From Sipunculus nudus (Eukaryota; Annelida; Sipuncula; Golfingiida; Sipunculidae), in contig CM049308.1 in NCBI GenBank assembly GCA_026874595.1, forward strand, positions 19,629,867 through 19,693,866: a DNA stretch of 64,000 nt, given 5' to 3'. Positions 32,271 to 43,707 of this stretch are shown here, one piece after another. The position numbers and the translations under genes are program-made. The first letter of the stretch is position 1. The number at the start of each line of letters is the position of its first letter. The notes under the pieces are model-generated. The model worked only from the letters and a program-made list of their open reading frames with translations. It did no database searches and had not been told where the DNA came from.

Positions 32271-33825
32271 GTCGGAGGTAATAATGGAAAAAAATAAGGT
32301 TCCTTTTTCCATGGTTTTAGAGAGATGTACATATCAATTGTGCATGTTGGTCGGTTTATGTATTAGCTGATTTTTTGCCGAGTTTCACTCACATATTTAT
32401 TAAATTCGAGTTGTACCAAGCTTAGCTTCCATGTAATAAATAATGTAACATGGCCGCTTCTTTTGAAAGCAACAGGCGGTTAATTGGGATTTGAAGACAG
32501 ACCCTCAAACATACAGAGACCTTAAAATAGACCGGAAAAAATTATAGTCGCAACAATAACGACATCAATGGCACAAACGGGATATGTACGCACAGAAGTA
32601 TGCGGTCTTATAATAACAAGGATCGCATTTAAATGGAATGGAATATAATTGATTATACTTGTAAATATACGTATGACTACTGTTTCAGGATATTCAGCAT
32701 ATATGTACTGGTCAATTCATTTGTTAAACAATTTCACTTCAAAACTATCTTATAAATATTCCATTCGATCTATAATGAGTCATAGTAGAAGCTTCCAGTG
32801 AAATCATACTCTCGCCGGGAACTAGAGAAAATCAATTAATAATTCATGGCTAGACGAATCCCTCTCTATTAAACACTGAATAACAACTTGAAATCCCGAC
32901 AGAGTGGCTTAAGCTGGTGTTGAATATTTATATAAAACAGATTGTTGTGTATAATAGGTACATTTAACATTCATATTTTTCTTTATGTGCAGTAAATATT
33001 CCATATGATACAATGCGAACATGGGAGGTATTTGGCATCAGCTGGTAATAAATATGAAACTATAGCATTGTTTGTTGGATGACTGTTGAGTCGACTTTTG
33101 AATCATGGCGAAGGTTATGGTTTTAACTGTCTTCTCTGCTCCATATCTGCTGCTAGAATCAGCAGTTTTAAAGCATATGCTCTATTATTACTGAATCTCA
33201 GTATATTTACATCAGATGTACTGAAAATATGCTGTCCTGAAAGCCACCTTGGCAGATAAAGAAACTCCTGCTATTTCTCTGCTGCCGCAAGATGTACCAG
33301 CGAGTTCAGTGTGGATTTCAGAGAGCAGAACAGCCATTTTCTTAAGCCTGCAGAGCAGAGCTTGAGCATATACTGATTCAGTGCTGTTTTGAGATAGACG
33401 GTGCGATCAAATAAAATTCTTTTTCAACTGAACATCTGCTTTGTTAAAACGAACAGCAACGAGTTGCCATTTAGTGGAGAAATGACAAAATTACAACTTC
33501 TGGCAATGGTAGGGGTATGGACCCCGTGACAGTTTTCTTTTAAACTGGTTATAAGTATTAATGTTAGATAAAGAAAATCATATATATCTTCATAAATAAA
33601 CTAAAAATAATGAAAACATCCAAACGAGGCCCGCTCGCAAAAATGTGTACTGTTGCTTTTTCATTTTTCAGAGCAGGTTTAAGCTGTAAACAAGGTCGTA
33701 GTGCCCTATTTCGAAGTGAAAATGTAAGAAATAGACACTGCAGAAAAAAGTGTCGAATTTAACTAGCGACTTTATTTATTTTACATGGTTTGTACAATTA
33801 GCTATGATGACTAATACGACACACT
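32271..33825. other. Gene-free stretch
   Basis: Nothing is supported. Around 33230-33370 the sequence is less AT-rich, with about 47 open codons (YAVLKATLADKETPAISLLP), but it lacks convincing splice sites. Confidence 0.35.
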
Positions 33826-34010
33826 CTCAATGGCTTGGATGGTGGCGTACGGTATAGTCTATAGAGGAGGAGGAAACGGAGGACCCGGGGAAACCACCGA
33901 CCTTGGTCGGGCAACTACAACCCACTCTCATAGCAACTCCGAGGATCTAACCCGGGTCGTCAGCGGAGAGAGCCGAGCGTTTTACCACTCGACGCTCAAG
34001 GCCGCACCGT
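33826..34010 (-). mobile_element. tRNA-derived SINE-like element (minus strand), copy 2
   Basis: Second copy of the 1745-1915 family: plus-strand order GGAGGAGGAAAC, ACCCGGGGAAACCACCG, CTCTCATAGC, AACCCGGGTCGTC and GCGGAGAGAGCCGAGCG. Its B box is mutated (AGGATCTAACCC on the plus strand), so it is more decayed at the promoter than copy 1. Confidence 0.55.
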
Positions 34011-35255
34011 TTTTATCCTGGATAATTCCTGAAGTCTTGCACAGTCTTACATCCTTCCAGACAAACTTGTTTACCTTGGCCGGTGTGTTGAGAGCCCTGT
34101 TCTAAAATTATTTTCCGCTGATGTAACGGACCTAGAGTTTTACCGTATTATTTTCTCCTGTTATGTTTGGAAATGACCAAAAATGCAAATTCCACTCAAG
34201 GTTTACTGAATGATCCCGCCGGTTCTTTCTTCATGAAACTATACTTCTCTCTGACAATTATAAAGTTATTCATTGCAAAATAAATATTGTAAAAGAAGAA
34301 AATTAATCCGTTGCAGTATGTTTTGGATTTACATTTTTTTCATACCATGACATTTATTGCATTGCCCCTGGCCGAATTTAATCTGGAAGTGCTCAGCGAG
34401 AAATACAGAGCCAGATGTTTTTGTACCGCAAAAAAAGAAAACAATTGGGAAAGATCATTTTTCATTTGATTTAGAAACATACTACCGCTCGAACTCAATG
34501 TCCTTATGATAACTATACTGTACTGGCTGTACAAATATAGAATAACTTGTCTAAATTATTATATATTTTATCGTTATATACCAGCGCTAAATGCATTAAG
34601 CATAATCACGGTCAATATAAAAGCTTGAATTATGTGGATTTATACAAATATCAGTCATCACTATACAGCTGCGTGTCAGCTGAGTTTCTCTTGTTTTTTT
34701 TACATTTTTATCGTATCATTTATTATTTCATTGTTTTATACAGGATGAATGTTTCAGAATTATTTTCTTCCACTCTACCCTGTTTTACACAGATAATGAT
34801 ATGAACATATCCGTAAATGCTTTCGTAATAAAACATTAAAGATGTACTTTAAGATGATTATCAAAACGCAAGTATTGAAGCATTTAACATCATTCTATAA
34901 AAAACAACTTATCCTGTGAAATATTTTAACCGTTTTGATGAAGATTTCTGATTCAATGTCTGTACTAACGAATGAATATGGAATTTAAATTTAAAGAACA
35001 TGTACCATTTTTCATTGAATGCATGGTTTTGCACCTTTGTATCCTGCCTTATCTAGATTTGTTAATATTTCCCCTACCTAGACCGCATAAACCATAAAAG
35101 GCTGAATAAAATATACTTTAAGACATAGTTAATTCATCCCTAGATTACTTTATTTAGGCAAGTGTATGATCAGTTTTATCTGGACGAAACGGGTTTACAG
35201 CATCACATAACGGTCTTCTCAGAGGCATGACGCCTTGCATCTTTATTTCAGTTGC
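34011..35255. other. AT-rich gene-free stretch
   Basis: No supported feature is seen. Confidence 0.4.
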
Positions 35256-35395
35256 GAATCCAGGATTTAGAAAAAGGAGGGGTCAATCTCAGGAAGACTA
35301 ATGACAAAACTTTAAAAAAGATCCACAGGTCCGGAAATGGGGGGGGGGGGGTGGGGGGTTGTCCAGGCCGCAAAACGGTCTGAAAGCACAACAAA
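35256..35395 (+). mobile_element. G-tract MITE fragment, copy 1
   Basis: ATCCAGGATTTAGAAAAAGG, AGGGGTCAATCTCAGG, then TCCGGAAATG plus a G homopolymer and GTCCAGGCCGCAAAA. The same order is found inverted at 39046-39242. The long G run is part of the element. Confidence 0.6.
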
Positions 35396-37129
35396 AAGTT
35401 TCTTCATCTGGTATATTAATGACAAGAAATACATGCAGCTGCAAAATACCGTGTTCCTGAAGCTGTGCGATAAAGATTGGGTAACCTGACCACGGTGCAG
35501 ACTTCCTACATATCGCCAGTCTCTAACACAAGGCTAATAATATTTAATTTTGTAGGCAAAAACATGGTACCCATAGCCTGTCCTGTTGAATAAATAGTGA
35601 CGGATCCCACCAAGGGACACGCATGGTACGTCAACGTGGTATTTTTTAGTTATAAAAATAACATCTTTAAGAATATTGATTATATTCGGAATAAGTGTGA
35701 TTGATTGTCCCAGTCAAGGGCAAGGCCACACATTATAAAATGATAAAATGGTTCCACATTTTTTTTTCGAAAACTGACCAAGCGTTAGCTCCTCCATCTG
35801 AAGGGCTCCTTTTTCAGACAGGGGCACTCATTCCAGATATGACATATATCGAACGAAATAAGGTGTCCTGGTTTAAAGAGTTGACAGCTTGAGTCCCGAG
35901 CCGTGTTAGCCTCACAAATGCGGCTGGCTTGGACAAAAAGACTGCAGACTTTAGAAGTAAGCCGAGATTCTGGCGGACTCGGCTTGCATAATGTCGACTG
36001 GCCTAATCATATTGATCTGAAGGCCTATCAATGTGACGATGCTACTAATTAGCCGTTTTATTTAAACAAATTATCTATAATACGTTTAACATATTGTATC
36101 CATTTTACATTTAACATGTTATGATTAAATATCGAGTATAATTTATCCTGGTGGTTGCATGAGCCAAGACTTTCAAACTTAAACAATTATAATCACTTCG
36201 TTTTATTTAAGCGATAGGAAACAAAAAAATAACAACGACTGAACATTTGTTTCGGGCATTTTAAATGTAAAATATATTTGTTTTAATTTTTTCTCAAGCC
36301 AAACTGAGCTGGACAAAATCAGCTCACTTCGGCTTAATGAAATATCGGTGGCGCCTCCTGCATAATAAACTCGGTTTGATCTTAACTTGGCTGGCGGTGG
36401 CGCAAAACGGCAAAAGCCGGGCTTTAGTTTTAAGAACATAATTAAATGACAAATAAGGTATTTGTGGGCTTATATTCCAGTAAACGTTTAGATTTGTTGA
36501 ACAATAGGAACTTTTGTTGTGGTGTGCGGATACAGACGTTTGTAAATAATGATTAAAATATGAAGGAAAGCAAAGGTGTTGAATTAACAGTGTACATGAT
36601 GATTCAAGTATCAGACACAATCTTCAAACATGGTGTGTGTAAAAGAAAGACAAATATAACAAAAGAGAAGAAACCAAGAGCAGACATGGTGACTGAGACA
36701 TTAAACATTACCGACCCAGCACGCACGCGTAAATAAAAGATATGGGCACCAGGTGTTTGAAAGAAACAAGCAAGAAATCTTAGTTCCGTCGCACATACAA
36801 GATAAAGTACAACAACGAACATGAAACAAAGAAAAACCTAGATATAATACGAAATCAACTATGTTTACTATGGTGCGACACTTCAAAGAATACAAATGAT
36901 TCCAGCATGAATGGCTTAGAAACCGTAAACACATGGAGTATGGGCGATATACCAGTTATAAGAAACATGGTAATGCACTCCACAGCTACGCGGGCAAGAC
37001 AATTTTTTTTCACAACTGCGAATTCCGGAGAATTGTCCGCATATGAAGCATGATCGCGCGCCTTTTTGATGAAAACTTCTTTTTTCACAAGATTAAACTT
37101 CCAAAAATAAAAGTTCTCCACACTAATTG
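35396..37129. other. Gene-free stretch with small palindromes
   Basis: Many short minus-strand open frames at 36203-37121 overlap and none is convincing. AAGCCGAG...CTCGGCTT near 35962-35990 is a clean 8-bp hairpin, and similar CTCGG/GGCTT motifs recur near 36300-36430, suggesting a decayed inverted element of about 0.5 kb. Confidence 0.35.
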
Positions 37130-37235
37130 CTGAGGACTTGGACTCGAAGGTTCTGAAATCGGACTTGTGCTCAACTCGTACGTAAAGGCTCGAGAAATCA
37201 GACCGAGTCCATTTCGAGCCAAGTAGAATAAGCTC
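37130..37235 (+). repeat. GACTTGGACTC-type repeat, copy 2
   Basis: Aligns with 5485-5585: GACTTGGACTC, GACTTGT-CYC, RAGRCTYGARAAATCAGACC and GAGTCCATTT/GAGTTCATTT. A third, weaker cluster lies at 6285-6390. Confidence 0.55.
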
Positions 37236-37753
37236 TATCTTTATTTTACAATATTAATATATGTGAGATTTAGATGTGAGATTTGCATACAGTCACAAAG
37301 TACACCGGTCAGATAGACCGGCTTGAAGTAATTGGGACTTGTCAGAAACGGGATTCTGCTTTTAATCATTAGGTTTTGCAACAAAAAATCGCGCGTTCGT
37401 GGTGTTGTGAACATCTGCAGCCGCACCCGTACTGTTCTTCTGAATCGCCCCTACTGTTTAGAACGTCGTCCGCTTTTTAATCAACTGTTATTTTTGTCGC
37501 TGGAACGGAACGGAAGAATCTTCAGTTGAACATTTAGACTTCAGTTAAGTATTTATTTAGTTGCAGCCGTTTCGAGAGACTTTGTTTAGTATTAGTTATA
37601 TGTCTTTGATTACTTGTTATTGTAAATATTGTATATATATTAATATAGCACCATTCTTGCACTTAAACCCTTGTTGTGTTTATTTGAGGATATGTGTCTG
37701 AGGTTTTGTGTTATGGTTCGGCCGGTCAGATTTGCCGTGTAAAAGAGAACCGT

Positions 37754-37814
<61 letters not shown>

Positions 37815-39045
37815 TATTTATGTGTGTGTGTGTATAAATCTCCAATCATCTGATTTACTTAGATACTGTGATATGATATATATTGCGTAGCTTGCATGTC
37901 GAACACATCTTTCCATGGTATATGGGCGTGGCCCGGAACTGAAAGTTAATTTTTGGTGGCCGCTGAGGACATAATGGTTATTTATTCCCAAGTCTGGAAT
38001 TGTGCACGTTTCTTATCAATATATATTGATACAAAATGACGACCTTCATATCCGGGTACTCATTAGCGTCAAACATCGTTACAATAAGGTTTCCGCGTCT
38101 CATATCTGCATCCATGCAACTACCTGAATATTTTGTTTGGCTTTATACTGTGGGTTTTCAAACGCCAAAGCTTAATTAGATCATTACTCAACGCTGCTCA
38201 TTTTAGGACATAGAGTTGACTGGGTTCAGCTTATGCACGCGGGTTCATGTAAACAATCGCTTTTAATCCTCTTGCTAAGCCATATATATAATGACTTCAC
38301 CCACTCAGCTTATGAGCCCCCCCCCCACCCCCGACACACAAATGTGTTTCCTTTGATTCCATGTGTGTATGAGATATATGTATTTAGTTTATGATAAACA
38401 TTCATTAATTTGAATTAATGTTGGATTCATTCGTGTATATTGGAGCAGCTTATATGTAGTGATTAGATACATTATGAGCTAAATATCTATCGAGATACGC
38501 TTCAAAAAGTAAACGAGGCACTCCACAATGTAATCACTGCTCACATGGCCAAAAGCTCAATCCCCATTACAAGTAGTCTCTATGAAAGTCTTTGAGAATA
38601 TTTTGAGTTATATTGGCGTGATCCGTATCCCGATCAGGGATAATCAGGAAGAAATCAGGTATATGTGTTTATTCTTGTTTTATGTACAAATACATTAAGC
38701 TTCTTTAACTATCCACAAAAGCTGAATCGAGGGGATCATGGGAATTCGGGGTATGGTAGGTTTACCATCGCAAAAAAAAAACGTTTCTCTTCTCGCTGAT
38801 GAGCCGAGCGCTGCGGCATTCACTATTCTTTGGCCTTGTTTTAATCTGATTGATTCCAATTAAAACTAATTACACTCTAATGGTTAGTGTTTGTTGGCTT
38901 TGAAACATACGGCCGTCAATGCCAGGGCTTCTAAATACACCAGCATGGCAACGGGCGGAAGAATCCCTGGTATTGCTTGACTGACACTAACTCAAAACGG
39001 CAGCAACAAAGAGAAGGCCCCACCCACAACTATTTCCAGAAGTGG
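37236..39045. other. Gene-free stretch
   Basis: No supported gene is seen. It contains an (AT)n array and a C homopolymer near 38318. Confidence 0.4.
37759..37835. repeat. (AT)n followed by (TG)n
   Basis: About 24 TA units, then ACATATATATTTA and TGTGTGTGTGTGT. Confidence 0.95.
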
Positions 39046-39242
39046 GTTCAGGGGAAGAGGCTATGGGGGTCTGGACCCCCCCCCCCCCCCTTCTCAGCCG
39101 CCGACATCTTTCTTTTAAGGATTTCATACCAAATTTTGCGGCCTGGACTCCCCCTCTTTCCGGACCTAGCGAACTTTTTTATGCTTTGACATTAATCCCC
39201 CTGGGGTGAACCCCTCTTTACCTAAATCTTGGATACGCCCCA
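39046..39242 (-). mobile_element. G-tract MITE fragment, copy 2 (minus strand)
   Basis: Read on the minus strand: GGGGCGTATCCAAGATTTAG, AGAGGGGTTCACCCC, TCCGGAAAGAGGGGGAGTCC, AGGCCGCAAAAT, and a G tract. It shares its order with 35256-35395. Its outer end GGGGCGTATCC resembles the MITE end at 11425. Confidence 0.6.
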
Positions 39243-39740
39243 TATTAAATCCCTAATGGCACTAGTCGTTTTGTAGCGCCCACACGAAGGTATAAAAGGA
39301 GGAACTTCAAAAACATTCACTTTACAGTCCTCTGGTTGTAGACAAGATCTTATACAATGAGAATGCTTGTCATGCACAATATAGCCAGACGTCCTTGCAT
39401 TAAAGGGCGGAAGACCTGCTTTAGGTTCAGAGACCAAAATCCCATTCGTCATAAAATAATACCCTTATGTGTAATCTGGGAGTGTTTGATTTTACTCAGA
39501 AATCACATGTATAAAATATTCTTTATCCCGATTACATAGATTATGGTTTTCATTCTTTCACACCAATGCGATTACATATAATATGTGATTAACATCAGCA
39601 GTGATAAAAGCAGCTTTGATTTGGTAAAGGTACTTCTGTGGTAGAAGGCGCGTGCTATTAACACATGCGTACCAGTGTTTTTTTTTAGTGATGAGATTTG
39701 TTGCTTACATACAAAGGGCATACATGCAATAACGAGTTCA
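39243..39740. other. Gene-free stretch
   Basis: Near 39640, GTAGAAGGCGCGTGC resembles part of the insert in 25451-25620. Nothing else is supported. Confidence 0.35.
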
Positions 39741-39933
39741 GGCTACTGTGCCCCTATCTCTCTCTCTCTATTCTTCTTCTTTCTCTCTCAATTTCTCTCT
39801 CAATCCCTCTCCCACACATTCTTTTTCTCTTTCTCAATCTCTCTCTCTGTCTCTCAATCTCTCTCTCACACATTCTTGATATAGCTATGTAATTATGAGT
39901 TGACGCACTCTCTCACACATTCTCTCTCTTTCT

Positions 39934-40006
<73 letters not shown>

Positions 40007-40036
40007 GATATATAGATATATATATATATATATATT
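39741..40036. repeat. CT-rich tract, (CT)n and (AT)n compound microsatellite
   Basis: Degenerate CTCTCT/CTCAAT/CACACATTCT repeats from 39750 lead to a pure CT run (about 39942-39979) and an interrupted AT run to 40036. Overlapping serine/leucine-rich frames are artefacts of the repeat. Confidence 0.95.
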
Positions 40037-40447
40037 TATGGTACTAATTGGTTGTAAAATCAAGTCAGTTATCGATAATTATTCGATCTGATCATTTTAT
40101 GTACGTTCTATATTACCGTGACATCAAATGTATAAAATTATACTTAAAATATTGACCGAGAAAATTAAGTCGACCTTGTACATCACACTGAAAGGTCAAG
40201 ATGCTGGCCGGTTGGTTGAAAATTGTTTGCTGCACAGGGCTCAAATGCTGTGAGCTTTTTTTGTGTCCCGTCATTTTTTATACCTCAGACAGGATTAGAA
40301 TATTTTTCTAGATAACATGACTTCTTTGCCTACTTTATCCATAATCGTTTGCATACATAATCGTTTGTGATCGATGAAAAAAAAAATATAACCAGTTAAT
40401 ATAAATGAAAAAGACTAATCAACAATATAACTGATTTATTGGCATAC

Positions 40448-40507
<60 letters not shown>

Positions 40508-41487
40508 TTATCTGTGTGTTTGTGTGTGTATAGGTTTGTGTGTGTTATGTTGGGATGTGATATATTTCAATGGCGCCCTATCTCTCTTTCTCCTTCTCTC
40601 TCTCTTCCTTTTTACACAACACTATTTTGTCGGTATTTTCGTCGCATTTACTTTTTCCCTATTCAACTGAGAGTTATTTGGGTCATTGATATCTTATCAG
40701 ATACATGCGATACAAGAGGTTCTTTTTTCCTTGTATGGTCCTTGTAACCTGCGAGGAATAAATGTTCCTGGAGTTTCTATAAAGTATGAAAACAAGGCCC
40801 GACTCTTGTCAGCGCGGCCCTACTCAATGTAAGACTGTCTAAACTGACACATAATACAACATTTTCTCCAAAGATAGAATTTTCTTCAGTGGGAACATGC
40901 CATTCAACAATGATAGTAACTTTGAATAATCTGAGAAGTAACACCCATGTAAATATCCCTTTTTCCTTGCTTGTACTAATAAAAAAGAGATTTTTTTATT
41001 CACAACATCATAAGATTGGATTTTTTTTTACCCAAGACGTCATACCTTCCATATTGTGCTCCGGCTCTAGTTTCTAATTTTTTTCTGTCCCTATTTTTAT
41101 GTCATTACAGTCAGGCTTTGCTGAATAAAAATGTCTGAATCCAATGGGAGTAGAACTTTTTTCCCAGAACTTGCCTCGGAAGTATATTTTACATTCACGC
41201 CTCGTCACAATAGTATTTTCTCCTTGGTATTTATCTGCCGAATTATTCTAAGCTTTTAAAATAAATTTATGGTCCAAACCAGCTTAGCTTATATTGTAAC
41301 TTTTTCCTCTTTGCATAATTGATTGGAGCATGACCATGTATTGCGTTTGACATAAATGGGACTGTGTGTCAAGCCTGATGCGAGAATAGTCTCTAACATT
41401 TCACGGACATTCCACCACATAGAGTTAGGTAAAGCAAGGTGGCTACCACCGGGATAAAAATGAGTATAAATGTTCCAGATCATTAAG
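40037..41487. other. AT-rich gene-free stretch
   Basis: No supported gene is seen. A further (AT)n array lies at 40451-40500. Confidence 0.4.
40451..40500. repeat. (AT)n microsatellite
   Basis: About 25 units, followed by a TG-rich tail. Confidence 0.95.
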
Positions 41488-41836
41488 CTTTTGCTGAGGA
41501 ACTGAATAAAGTCTAATTAAGATTTCATGTAATTAATTATAGTGTTTTAATTAATTATTAATTAGAAGTGTTTTTAAAAGGCTAATGTGTAATAAATCTT
41601 CAGGAACAGATGGTGTCTCAGCACATGTGCTGCAATTCTGTGCAAATGAATTAACACCGACTTGTTTTCATAAATAAACAGATCATTAATTGAGAAAACT
41701 GTGCTAGTCTCATGGAAAACATCAGAAATATTACCTATACTTAAAAAGAGTAAACCTACAGTACTTAACGATTATCGGCCCGTGGCTCTAATAGCGGTAG
41801 CTATGAATTGTTAAGGTAAGTGTGTATTAATATATA
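41488..41836 (+). pseudogene. LINE reverse transcriptase fragment 1 (linker and RT motifs 0-2)
   Basis: Readable pieces include FAEELNK, VFKRLMCNKSSGTDGVSAHV, LQFCANELTP, SWKTSEILPILKKSKP and LNDYRPVALIAVAMN. The order (K-S-G-x-D-G-V, W-K-x-S-x-I-x-P, N-D-Y-R-P-V-A-L) is diagnostic of the N-terminal reverse transcriptase motifs of CR1/Rex1-like LINEs. Stops and frameshifts make it a relic. Its protein reading continues after a 1.66-kb insertion in fragment 2 and then, after a 3.3-kb insertion, in fragment 3, so the three pieces derive from one element. Confidence 0.85.
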
Positions 41837-43500
41837 CTAGATGCACCCGTGGAAAAACCACGGTTCTGTATGATAAATAGTGGCTTATGACGAATGAACT
41901 TGCTAAACTTGCCAATAATGTCTAAATGGCCGAAACTGCAAGTATAAAATGGCTTTCCGTCTCAAAGCTCTGTCGTCCACAGAGTTGTTAATTTCCCGGA
42001 AAATAAGCATATTTCCCAGAGCAGTGGGAATTACAGGGAATTACTGGGTATTATAAGATTAATAGTCACACTTTTACACAGTTTTTTAAAGTATATTTGA
42101 TAGATCGTCTTAAAATTAGTATTATTTTGCATGTGTCCTGCCTGTTTTTTTTTTAATTAATCTTTATCAGCAGTCTCATTCACACCTTATTCATTTACAC
42201 CTATATATGTGGTATTCCTTACAGAAGTAACCAAAAGTTTACTTATGTGAGTACAAAAGAGGATCTTAGACACATACCTCATTATATCAGGATCCAGAAT
42301 CAGCTGAAGATGCACTGGTAATCATGTATACTGCGCCTATAGCTTCAATTATGATTTTCTCAATACATCAGTGTGATTGCAGAACTGGACTTCAGCCGTC
42401 ATTATACCTTTAAAAGCATGCTTAAAGGGAACAGTCAGGATCGGATACAACTTTAGAATATAGGGGTTCACATTGCGAGGGGCGATGCGCCCAGGGCTTA
42501 CAGGTGTTGACATTTTTTGAAAATGCTTGTCCTGAGCTGTGTTGATTGTCATTAGGTTGATCAGAAACTGATGATGCTCCCAAATAAACGAAGGTTTACA
42601 TCTTTCGGTGCAGGTCCATGGCAAGGACAAAACTTCAGTCTTGGTTCGATGCATTGTCTTTGGTAAAATTATCGCAAAATGGTTTATCCGGATTTTCAGG
42701 AAATTTACACAGGATTAGATTAAAACCGTATGAATCATTGTTAAATTTCGGAGGTGAACAGTATCAACATAATATATTTTTTTCTTATTAACCATTCTGT
42801 CAAAAGATGAATTCCTTTGCCCCTATGTAGAAGCCTCCAATTCGTTCTTCCACTGGCGAGGTGGAACCGGGTTACTGAAGCGTGATAGTGTTTTAAACAT
42901 GTAAAGTGTACCCTTGAACATATGACTGATAAGGAGAAACTGGTGGAGGTTTTTAGGCTCCGCCTGCAAAATTTAGATTGTTTATAGAATCCTTATCAGT
43001 TTAAAGATATATTGGTAATATATTTTCATTTTCAAAGTCCCTAGAGATTGTGGATCCTATGAAAATGTGTGTGCATCCCCCCCCCCCCCCACCCCCAGGA
43101 ACTGTGTTTAAGTTTTAGGGCTTTCAACAACCTTTTCCTCAAATAACCCGTAGATTGGATGAACTATTGGAACCATGGTTATAACAGAAAGATATTTATG
43201 AATGTAAAGAAATTAACATACCTGTAAACCTATAAAAAGTCAAACGGTGGTCGTGTAATTGGTGATTGTGTCAATACTGAAAAGCCCTCTCATTGAAAGC
43301 GGAGTCATGTGGTCTTTGTTGTGTATTAAAAACTGTATTCCTATTAAGGGAAGTATTGGGATCAATGGGGATTAGAGTGGGCCTGTGACCGCGAATTGCA
43401 CAATACGCTCTGTGCTCGAATGCAGGAAAATACCCAAGGGTCCCCCTGAAAAAAAAACAAGCGTAGAGCACCTTAAAGCACAAAAGAAATGGGGCACTTA
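41837..43500 (-). mobile_element. 1.66-kb insertion in the LINE, Helitron/Helentron-like end (minus strand)
   Basis: The LINE reading is interrupted exactly between 41836 and about 43501. The left border on the minus strand reads CCGTGG-TTTTT-CCACGG, GGTGCAT, CTAG then T: a 6-bp hairpin followed closely by CTAG, the pattern of a Helitron/Helentron 3' end. The right border is AT-rich and placed only by LINE homology. No subterminal inverted repeat to the other end was found, so the assignment is weaker than for the neighbouring insertion. A 101-codon minus-strand frame (42349-42654) matches nothing I recognise. A C homopolymer lies near 43080. Confidence 0.5.
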
Positions 43501-43606
43501 TATATAATTATGTAGATTTTGAACAATACTGATAAACATATGGATGATTACCAATTTGCTTACAAGAAAGAATGTGGGACGGAAGACGCTATTCTTGTGC
43601 TCCTGG

Positions 43607-43677
<71 letters not shown>

Positions 43678-43707
43678 CAGTCGCATACTTATGTAAGAAC
43701 GCTTTTT
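43501..43707 (+). pseudogene. LINE reverse transcriptase fragment 2 (RT motif 2a-3)
   Basis: Reads KHMDDYQFAYKKECGTEDAI then LVLLDN, an (AT)n-encoded IYIYI stretch and NQSHTYVRTLF. In CR1/Rex1-like LINEs the motif QFAYR-x2-G-x-EDA is followed by a short helix and by VR-x-LF-x-D-S-SAFN. The second half of that motif is found in fragment 3 at 47051, showing where the 3.3-kb element entered. The microsatellite grew inside the coding sequence. Confidence 0.85.
43610..43674. repeat. (AT)n microsatellite inside LINE coding sequence
   Basis: About 32 AT units lie where related LINEs encode a short I-Y rich stretch. The likely seed is a few ATA/TAT codons. Confidence 0.95.
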
